NCBI GenBank assembly: GCA_017506865.1
Contig: JAFCMP010000084.1
Coordinates: 186,001-250,000, forward strand
Reading direction: 5' to 3'
Length of the DNA: 64,000 nucleotides
Source of the DNA: Tribonema minus
Lineage: Eukaryota; Sar; Xanthophyceae; Tribonematales; Tribonemataceae
Shown: positions 10,852 to 20,021 of the stretch, piece after piece
Numbering within the stretch: position 1 is the stretch's first letter
How the letters are laid out: each line of letters begins with the position of its first letter
The notes under the pieces: model-generated
The model's database searches: none
Seen by the model: the letters and a program-made list of their open reading frames with translations, nothing else
What the model was told of the DNA's origin: nothing
Program-made: the position numbers and the translations under genes

Positions 10852-13800
10852 ATGGAACAGCTCCAGGAGCTGTCAGCGCCTTCGTTACAGACTGCTGCGG
10901 TCCACAACGTGACAGACGCTGAGGTACGTGTCTGGTTCCTCTGTTAAGGAGTGTATATACCTGTCTGTAATGCAATACTTGCCTTGATCTGTACAGCATC
11001 CCTGCCTGATAGCTTTGCTGTTTTCTGCCTCGCCATTTTCAGGTCTGTGCTGACCTCAACAGCAGGCTGTTTGCAACCCGGCAGCATGCCATCGATGCGG
11101 TGCAGACGTATGCTGCCAGTGCTGGCTTCAAGGTATACTGCAAGAGCAAACAACGCAGCCCTCCTCTGTTCTGGATTATCTGCCATTGTGCTGACAAACC
11201 ACCTCGCAAGCGCTCAGAGACGCACCCAGAAGCGCAGCGTCGTGCAGTCGCAAGCACATGCATCAAGTGCGAGTGCAAGTGGCTTGTAAAGCTCAGACAA
11301 CAGTCAGTGTCAAAGGAGCAGCACATAGCACCAGATGAGAACTCATGCCAGAATGCCAGCCACGAGCCACCATGGGCAATTTCCCAACTCACATCATTCC
11401 ACAAGGGCCACAATCACGCGCTGAGTGCCATGACTGAACCGGTGGCGCCACCTGGTAATACAGGTCGCATCATCACCAGGGAAGACCTCACAGATGACAT
11501 CATCCAGAACGTCAGGAACTGGAGTGCCGCACCAGCTATGAGTGCAAGGTGCTTCAGCAGACTGTCGTGACTCATCATTTCGGCGGTGACTTCACAGCGG
11601 TTTTTGATCAATCAGCTCTCGCCCTGCTGAACAACACAAAAGCTGACGTCAGAGCACGCATTGCATTCACCAAGGGTGATAGCAAAGAGTTCATCGCAGC
11701 GCTCTGCGAGGTGAAGGCCAACGGAGGATACGCATCATACGACCTTCAGGAGGACTGCACGTTCAGGCGCGCTTTTTGGGCTACTCAGGAGCAGGTCGAG
11801 CCGCTAAGGACTTTGGCCTAGATGTAGTCCAACAGGTATGCTGCTGTTACTGCACCGGTGATGCTTCAATGGCTGCTGCACTCAACTCATGCAGCATCAT
11901 GACGTACCTAGTCTTAAGGCAGTATACTTTGTCCCTCTTGCCACCCCATGGTCTGAATATTTTGACGATGTACTGTATGTAATTGCCAGTGCGCTGCAAT
12001 TGACTGGTGTCACCGTGTCATTGTCATCGCTTACTACTTGATCAGCAGCTGCCTCTGGAAAACCCAGCACCAATGCGGTCACAGTGTGCATACTGAAACT
12101 CATATTTGCCCAAATGATTTGGCTCAGCTACATTCGCACACCATGATGGAGGTGGTCATCAACGGCTCATAGGAAATTATCGCTGTATGACGAAATGACA
12201 ACACATCATGTTCCGCTCAACTTCTATGCTTTTGTGCCGCCTGTGCAGGACTGCACTTTTGGCACCACCAAGTATGGCCTGCCACTGAGCGTGATCGTTG
12301 GAGTGAACGGCGAGAGCAAGTGAGCAGTATGTAATAATGCTGAATGCATGCCGTCACCAAACTGCAGTGATTGACATGGCAGTCAGCGATACTGTATAGC
12401 TGCCAAATGCTGATGGACTACACTGCTTTTTCACTGTTCTTAACAATTGACTGCATGTTGCTGAGCGATGCATTCATTTTCTCACTGCGACTCACTGCGG
12501 CGCTCTTGGTGTACAGGACACGACTCTTCTGCCAGGCAGTCTTGGACAAGGAGGACACAGAGGCATTCATGTGGTTCTTTGACCACTACGTGAAAATGGT
12601 GGACGGCAAGCACCCTCGTGTGTGCTTCACAGACAGGTGTGCGAATTATGGTGGGGATGTCAATGATATCATTGTCAGTGTGCCCAGTAGCCCGCCTTGC
12701 GCACAGCCGTCTCACATGCGCATGCAACATCTGCTTTTCACCTCCATTGCAGGGATTTTGCTGCGGAAGCTGCCATGGGGCTTTCCTGGCCAGGAACAGT
12801 GCACCTCATCTGCGAGTGGCACTTCGTCAAGAATGTGAAGGAGAAGCTTAAGGGGAAGCTGGGCGATTCAACATGGCAGGCAAGTGCAAATTTTGCTTGC
12901 CCGCTTGACTTGATGTTGCATTACTGCATAGCTGGGGCATGATTTTAAGTTCACGTAGGCATTGCAACATGGGCTCATAATATTCATTTTCCCCGTCTTT
13001 GACTGCGTGGGAGGGGTTATTCTTCTACATACTGCTGAAAACCGTGTGACGTATGGCAAATGTTCAACTTGAAGGTGAAGTTGCCGATCCGGAAGTGATG
13101 CACGCATTGAAGTGTTTCACCTTGGTGAACGTGACGTAGGGAAACACGTTGAAAACTACGCTCATGCTATCTGTATGTAAAATTAACATACTCAAATGTA
13201 TGGCAAATGTTTACTCTGAAGTTGCCAATCCGGAATGGTGATGCGCGCATTGAGGTATTTGACCTTGGTGAACGTGGCGTAGAGAAATTTTTTGCAAACT
13301 GCGCGCATGCTATCTGTATGTAAAATATCATACTCAAATGTTTTAAATGATATAGCGTGAATGAACCTGACATCCACGGCTCTAAATTGCTGCCAGCGGT
13401 AGTACCATCAACAGCATTGGGTTGGAGCGTGCTGCAAAGCAGAAAGCCATCATGGACACATTGCAATGCTATGGAGGCTCATTCACTCATGCATGTTCGG
13501 TCCACACCAAGCAGACCGCTGCAGCAGCAATTCACAGAACCCAATATGGCAATGGCCATTCAAGTAACACGCATGTTGCGATATTGCCAGCGCAACATCA
13601 TCGGTCAAATAACATGTCACAAAATGAATGTGCGTGTGGCGCCACCATCATGATTGTCCTTTGCTGCTGTGCCACGATAATGTACAAAATAGTATTTTAT
13701 GCACCCATGCAGGCCTTATCTTTGCATCTGCCGCACTGGCTGATACAGCTTCAATGCTGCAGTGTTCATCAACTTGAAGTTCACTTACACCTCTATGCCA

Positions 13801-16675
13801 TTGGCAGGTCTTCAAGAAGTGTCTGCATCGAGCATCCAGGGCACCCACGGAGGTTTGCTTTGAGCGCGCCTGGACCGCACTGCACCGTGCACTTGCGAGT
13901 GCTGGCAAAGCCGATGCCGATGTTGTCAAGTACCTGAACACGACCATCTACCCCATACTGCAGCGGTGGGCATTCTACTTCCGCATCGGCGTCCTCACCT
14001 TGGGGATCAACTCTACCCAGCGGTGTGAGGGATATTTCGCCAAGATCAAATCTGAGCTTCACAAGCTCAGCACCCTCTGCGTCCTTAAGACCACCATTGA
14101 CCGCATCACCAGCAGATACAGCGCCGAAGACCAGCTCTACAACAAGGCCACAAATCGGGCATATGGCGTAGCGCTCAAAGGCGTGGATGCAGCGCTTCGC
14201 AACATCTATCAGCCGCTTCTGGACGTCGCTCAGCAGGACGGGACGCTGCACTGCTTCACGTGTCTCGTTCAGGAAGTTGGAGCTGCTGCGCGCTATCATG
14301 TTGAGCTGGCGAGGCAGGATCACTGCGACACCTCAGGTACATGCAAACAGGAGTTGTACAATTACCAAGAATTGATGTTCAGCAGCTTGTTTTTGCTTCA
14401 AAAAGTTCCAATTGAGTTTCTGTTCAAGTAGGTAACATGAACTCCTAACTTCAACATCAACGGTTCGGGTCATTAGGCTAGCTAGAAAGTTTTTCACTTC
14501 AATAGTGGCAGTCTCGCAACCTCATTGCATACAAGGAGCAGCGTGTCCAGAGCGGTTTGAGCGCATATATCGACCCCAGTGATCATCACCACATCAGTGC
14601 TCAATTAGATTGCTATGCTTTTTGTGTGTGGTCAAACGAAAGGCTGCACAACACAAAATTTGTTGGTGTCAGCGACCAGCTTAGCAACTAGTTTAGGCAT
14701 GTGTTACATGTGTGGTCATCTCTGATATCATCACATTTACATTGGCCGTACTTCTGACACTGTCGTTCAAAACTATTGTTACTAGCAGGCAACAGCAGCA
14801 TCCTTGCTGCTCAATAGACACTAAGTGACGACAATCGCGCACCAAGTGGTGAAAGTGGAGCAAGCACAACGGGTTACTGTGTTCCACTTCACACTGACTA
14901 AGCATGATGGCATGTGCTCTTTGCTTGCAGAGTGGGCCGTGGAGGCTGAGCCCGATGCAGCACTGGACGAGAATGATCATCACAGAGCAAGCATCAGCAT
15001 GCTGCAAGCCATCGCAGACAACTACACAGCGTTTGGCGCACAGGAATGGTTTTCTGTAGCTTCCACTCTTGGCCGCTCGTGCCATTCTGTGGTGATAACT
15101 GCCTCAGGAGCTGTGCTGTGCACTTGCCTGGAGACTATGCGGACAGGCATGCTGTGCCGCCATGTCCTCGCGTGCTTGCCGCGAGTGACAGTTTTGCCTG
15201 GTGAAGGGGGCAACGGAAGTGGTGAGGAGGAGGGGCAGCGCAGCGGCGGCGCGGACGATGGCAGCAGCGGCGGCGAGGAAGATGAGCAATGCAGCAGCGG
15301 CGCGGAGGAGCGGCAGCGCAGCAGCAGCAGCAGCGGCAGCAGAACAGCAGCATCCAGCGCAGCGGCAGCCACAGGCGGTGCTACTCAACTTCAAGCGTAC
15401 ACTACGCATGATGTATCACTGCGCATGATGGTGGGAGAGAGTCTTGGAGTTGAGCTCGGCTTCACGGACAACACGGTCACAGTGCTCAGCTTCACTCGCA
15501 ACAAATCAACAGGGGCTCTGCTGCCAGCGGAGGAGAGCCGGCGCATTCATGTAGGTGACTCTGTCACCGCAATTGATGGGCGCAGGCTTCAAGGGCTCAT
15601 GGCGGCGGACGCAAAGCTGGTGCTCAGCAGTGCACGCAAAGCAAGCCCCAGCACAAACATCTTGACTGTGTGCTCGCGACGGACTTCGACGCCGGCGCTG
15701 GCGGCATCAGTGGTGCGAGCTGCTACGGCGCCGCCTGCCATTGGGCGCACCATGGACGCGGCGCCGGCGACAGCAGCGCTGGCAGTAGCGGCGGCAGCGC
15801 CGCTTGTGCGCAGCATGTACGCAGTGCCGGCGACAGCGGCGGCGGCAGCAGCGGCGGCAGCGCCGGCGACAGCGGCAGCGGCAGCAGCGGCAGCAGCGCC
15901 GCTTGTGCGCAGCTTGGACGCAGCGCCGGCGACAGCGGCGGCAGCAGCAGCGGCGGCAGCGCCGGCGACAGCGGCAGCGGCAGCAGCGCCGCTTGTGCGC
16001 AGCTTGGACGCAGCGCCGGCGACAGCAGCGGCGGCAGCGCCGGCGACAGCGGCAGCGGCAGCAGCGGCAGCAGCGCCGCTTGTGCACAGCATGGACGCAG
16101 CGCCGGCGACAGCGGCGCCGCCGACGGCACCAGCGACGGCGGCGGCGGCAGCATCAGCAACTGCGGCAAGCCCAGTGCTGACCACGGCGACTGTCGCACA
16201 ATGCTCACGCGTGCAGCGCTCAGCTGCAGAGTGTATCTTCCGCAACACGCACTCGAGGTGGCTCCACCCCTCCCGTGTGAAGGCGGCAGCCTGCATTCTC
16301 ACTGGTGAAGGTAAAGAGATAGTACTAGCAAAAGTGGTGGCGCTTGCTGCAAGGCAATTTGCAGCTGCCGCATCTGGTGTGGGGGCTGCAGCATGCGATG
16401 ACTGGGATGCAATGGGGGTGGATGAGCCTCAGCAGCTGATCGTTGACATAGCGCATGCCCAAATCTGGGGACTTGCCAAGAATCTCATTGCGGATGTTAA
16501 GTCATTGCCACCTCAGGAGGCGGTGGAACTGATGAAGTACCTTAGCCAAGTAGCACGTGATAGAGTAGCAGGCAATGTCCATGACCCACTCATCAGGCAG
16601 AGGCGTACACAGAAAGTATTGGGGAAACGGGCACGGAGCAGCACAGCTGGCCCCAGTAAGAAGAAGAAAACCTAA
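10852..16675 (+). CDS. MULE transposase with FAR1-like finger, SWIM finger and PDZ-like domain; two frameshifts
   Basis: Exons: 10,852-10,923; 11,043-11,835; 12,249-12,319; 12,517-12,636; 12,753-12,879; 13,808-14,336; 14,931-16,675. Exon 2 carries a FAR1/WRKY-GCM1-like zinc module (FKVYC ... CIKCECKW ... FHKGHNHA). Exons 2-6 form the MULE catalytic core: DCTFGTTKYGLPLSVIVGVN, WFFDHYVKM ... VCFTDR, DFAAEAA ... HLICEWHFVKN, INSTQRCEGYFAKIK. Exon 7 has a SWIM finger (CTCLETMRTGMLCRH, ~15,118-15,165), a PDZ-like domain (LGVELGFT ... IHVGDSVTAIDGRRL, ~15,410-15,680), an Ala-rich repeat (~15,745-16,190), a helical C-terminal region and a basic end (GPSKKKKT) that could be a nuclear signal. Splice phases agree, but exon 2 needs frame changes near 11,520 and 11,795, so this copy is probably inactive. 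The exon 5 donor is GC (CAG|GCAAGT). The start ATG is the first in exon 1; an earlier exon in the TIR (10,507-10,617) is possible. Confidence 0.82.
13050..13345. repeat. Two tandem ~145-bp repeats in MULE intron 5
   Basis: Two consecutive diverged copies share TATGGCAAATGTT, GAAGTTGCC(G/A)ATCCGGAA, ACCTTGGTGAACGTG and CATGCTATCTGTATGTAAAA. The unit resembles nothing else in the window and has no maintained reading frame. Confidence 0.8.
15745..16190 (+). repeat. Coding minisatellite in MULE exon 7
   Basis: Imperfect tandem units encode A-P-A-T-A-(A)n-A-P-L-V-R-S-(L/M)-D-A. Spacing changes by whole codons, so the sense frame stays open. Antisense and third frames are also open because of the GCN/GGC composition, which creates long spurious reading frames on both strands. 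Confidence 0.9.
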
Positions 16676-19321
16676 ACGCTTGCATGTGCAATATATTCCT
16701 TGCATTGGCATTCCATCTCTGATGCATTCATCTTTCTTGCAAGATTGTGTTTTTGCCCTTAAGATGATCATGCATGATCTGAACTGTCTTGCAGACAGCT
16801 TTGTCAATGCTGCGCTCGGCTTTTTCCATCAGATGCATGGGTGTGCATGTGATGCATGTGATAGGAATATGAGCTCGCTCTGCAAATGTGTGCGTGCACA
16901 CATTTTACACTCTCATTGGAGACCCTCTGAGGCATTCGTATACATGCATGTAGCATGAAGTGGTTCACGTCAGCTGTTTGGGACATTGCACGCCAAAGCA
17001 CAGGTGATGATTGTGTCAAGATTTAGGGTAAGGTTGTGTGGATGGATGCTGGCGCAACAAGACCACATGTATGCTCAATAATCCAGCAGCCACAATCAAA
17101 CGGGCAGCAATGTGCGATCATTCAATTTGATGCTTGTCCAATGTGCGATGGGAGCACACACGCCCGTGTACCAGCACCCGAGTTGGCCATTTGCATTGAT
17201 TCATGTACATTGCAAAGCGAAACACGCAAGTTCATGATGTTTGCGTGATACATATATATATCGCCAACCTTTCGAGTTTCAAATGAACCAACCAACAGGA
17301 AGGTGTGCAGCATGCACAAGAAATCTAATGTGTAAGCATGATGCATCAAGCATCAACAGGGAAGGTATGATCATGCACAAGAAACCTCATGTGTAAGCAT
17401 CATGATCATGCATCAAGCGTCAACAGTCAAAAGAGCCTACAAGACAGAGTCACACGTGGATGACGAAACATGTTGGACAACAATACTTCATAGTATAGCG
17501 TAGGTGTTGGTAGTAAAGCCTCGAACATTTATTAAACGTCGCCACAGCCACAGCTGACGTGCCACCATTTACCAAGGCATGCTCACAATTGTTGAAAGCG
17601 TCCAGCATGCTACGCGCTTCCATCTGCAACTGACGCAGCTGAGGGTGCATCATGAGCCAAGCTGCTCATGGTGCACCTGTCGGACAAAACCTGCTGCAGC
17701 ATGCCCCTCATGCACATTGCTATGTGCTGCACACAGCCAGATCGCTGGTGGGAGTCACAACAGCTGCGCTAGTGTTGCGCAGCTTTGGAACACCTGCTGC
17801 TGAAGTGTCTGGCGGCTGCATGCCATTGCCACGCCCGTCCGCGGTTGATTACATCAAGTGAGCAGCACCTTGTGCCGTGCCAGGCGCTGCTGCTCCTCAG
17901 GCGTATGCGCCCCCGCCTCTTCTGCTGCCGTCGAGAGCACCCGCCCCCCCGGCCCGCCTGCTCGACGCCAGGAGTTCCTGGAGGCGCAGACGCTGACGCC
18001 AGCGCAGATGCGCGAGCCGCGCACGAGCGCCGCCATCGCGCGCAAGGTCGCCGCGCTGCACGGCACTGCGCCCGCCGGGCCTCGACGCCACGCCGCAGCT
18101 GTGGCGCATGCTGCGGCGTTGGCACGCGCTCGCGCGCGGCGGCGGCGGCAGCGCGCCGCACGCCGCCGACGCCGACGCCTTTCAGGCATGGCGCTGCTCG
18201 GCGAGTGCGTGGAGGAGCTGGAGCGACGCACCGCGCTTGCTGCACTGGCGCCGCTGCCTTCTAAGCACGTATCGCCGGTACCGCCATGCGATACAAGTGC
18301 CATAAAAGGCATTATACTGTGCACGCGGCTGAACCGCAACGGCTGTTATGCACACTCCCATCGCGTGCGCGCACCGCCGCCACTGCTGGCGCTGAGACCA
18401 TGAACGTGGTGTCGCTGCTGCCGACTCATGCGCGCCTGAAAGCGCCGCCACATTAAGCATTGAGAGCACGGCTGAGCTGCTGCTGTTGTCGCGCACGTCC
18501 CTGTAGTCCCTCTCGCACAGCGCGCTGAAAATGCGGCTGCAGTGCGTCGTTGGCAGGTGCATCGCCGCATGCATGCGTGCATAGAGGCACCGGCGCTGTC
18601 AGGGGTTGGTATTCAGATGGCTTCAGACATGAAGGCGCCATGCGTTGAGGCGTGGGCAAAGGACACCACTGATTTTTCCAGGCAGTCGTAATCTAACACT
18701 GCATGGCATGAGGAAATTGTTCAACGTCTAGATACTTGAGGCACATCAAACTAGCAGGGGGGGCAGTAGCAAAGTATTTTGGCGGTTTCTTGGTAGTAAG
18801 CCCGAACTAGTTTCTGCACCAGTATACAATGCTGAGTGCTTCACCTTCAACTGCCAACAAGATGCTCAATGAATCACATCACACGCAGGATAAGCGCCAT
18901 CATGATGCTTATGGAAGCGTCCTGCAGCAGTCGCCATTAAGGAATTAGAGGCCCCAAGCCACCCAAAGCCCATACATTTTCGATGATGTAAGAAAAACGA
19001 GTGTTAATATAAGTTAAAACCTCATGGTCATGTAGCAAGAAGACACGCTAAAGGCAGAAACAACATCAGTAGAAACGCGAAAGACCAACGATTGAAGTTT
19101 GTGAAACTCCCGTGCTGCCCTCGACTCCTCGGCTGCCAGCGAAAGCTGGCGCCCTGCATCTTACTTGCGTCTGAGGCAACTGTGATTAACAAGACTTGCT
19201 CCAGGCTCGCACAGGCGATACAGACCGACATGCAAGGCAATGCCATGATGCACGGGAAGGATACGCAACTGGAGAGCTGCAGCGACTGCCAGGCATCACC
19301 TGATGACTCCAACGTGCTCTG
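16676..19321. other. MULE internal region without a clear gene
   Basis: About 2.6 kb between the transposase stop and the right TIR. The GC-rich block 17,870-18,260 contains protein-like stretches in changing plus frames, such as EFLEAQTLTPAQMREP and LDATPQLWRMLRRWHALARG, and could be a captured and broken exon. I recognise no family and give it no gene call. Around 17,290-17,420 there is a short imperfect direct repeat (GCACAAGAAA(T/C)CT(A/C)ATGTGTAAGCAT). Confidence 0.45.
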
Positions 19322-19521
19322 TAGGCTTCGCCCCATCCGCCAACGCTCTGCTGGTGCAACAGCTAGTGTAGTAGCTGTCGTACGCCACCAGGGGCGCTTT
19401 GCTGGGGCACAATGAGTGTCTCTTCGGGGTGCGGCAGCAGCGCAGTTCTCAGCGGATGACGTGGCCTACCTGGCCCACGAGATATTTGGGCCAGGCTGGC
19501 CCAAATATGGGGTTCGGTCAC
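19322..19521 (-). repeat. MULE right terminal inverted repeat
   Basis: Reverse complement of the left repeat, with an extra ~13 nt (GTTGCACCAGCAG region duplicated). The same 13-bp-arm hairpin lies at 19,482-19,508. Confidence 0.9.
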
Positions 19522-19863
19522 GTGACACCCAAGCGCTGCTACACGCACTCGCCGAGCAGAGCTCGCAGGGCAGCTACAATCTCGCGCAGCGCGTTGCCTT
19601 CTGGCGCCGCCGCACCTCCCTCGCGCTACAGCGCGCGCTCACGCGTGTCGTGATCGACAACTGGAACGCAGTCATTGCCCCTGCTGGCGACGTCAGCGCT
19701 GACCGCCGCATCGCACTGTTGCAAATGCCGCGGCCCTCACCAGCCAGCGACGAACCGCCGGCCCCTCCGTAGATTTAGTTATTGCAAGCCCGATTTATTG
19801 TGTGCTAAGCCCATGTGGTCCAGGACATAATACTTCGAATTACTTCAGAAGTATACAACTTCA
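19522..19863 (+). mobile_element. LINE copy 1, right part with 3' tail
   Basis: Continuation of the interrupted LINE: the reading frame DTQALLHALAEQSSQGSYNL to PSPASDEPPAPP and stop at 19,772 equals the ORF2 C-terminus of copy 2. A ~90-nt tail follows containing GTGCTAAGCCCATGTGGTCC and AGGACATAATA, with a ~20-nt insertion before the terminal TATACAACTTCA. No poly-A or simple repeat is seen at the end. Confidence 0.85.
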
Positions 19864-20021
19864 AGAACTTCAAGCGTGGATTTTGCTGACGCCACGTTGG
19901 TGAATCCCACCCTGTGTGCCTGCTGTTCAGCCAACGCTCGGCACCCTCAGCGAGGGGCAGCCGCCACAGTGTCTCAGGGGCGGGGCAGGGGCCCGCCCCA
20001 CTTTCAACTTCAAGTCGTTTC

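Larger units (their letters stand above)
10377..19521 (+). mobile_element. MULE-type DNA transposon nested in a LINE
   Basis: A ~9.1 kb element bounded by long terminal inverted repeats starting GTGACCGAA(G/C)CCCATATTTG. It interrupts LINE copy 1 at a site that reads GTCACGCGAC in the intact LINE and was probably the palindrome GTCACGTGAC here. Because of that palindrome the target-site duplication is ambiguous: TCACG (5 bp) can be read on both sides, or 1 bp if the repeats are trimmed symmetrically. Neither matches the usual 8-11 bp of MULEs. Inside are one multi-exon transposase gene and ~2.6 kb of sequence with no clear gene. Since it sits in a LINE that is itself a copy, it arrived last. 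Confidence 0.88.

Noticed and set aside
15589-16302. Long antisense Ala-rich reading frame over the MULE repeat
   Set aside because: It is the shadow of the GCN/GGC minisatellite; the sense frame alone links to SWIM, PDZ-like and C-terminal segments.
17769-18403. Arg/Ala-rich frames of 160-180 codons on both strands within the MULE
   Set aside because: Composition-driven; protein-like pieces change frame several times, so no gene is called.
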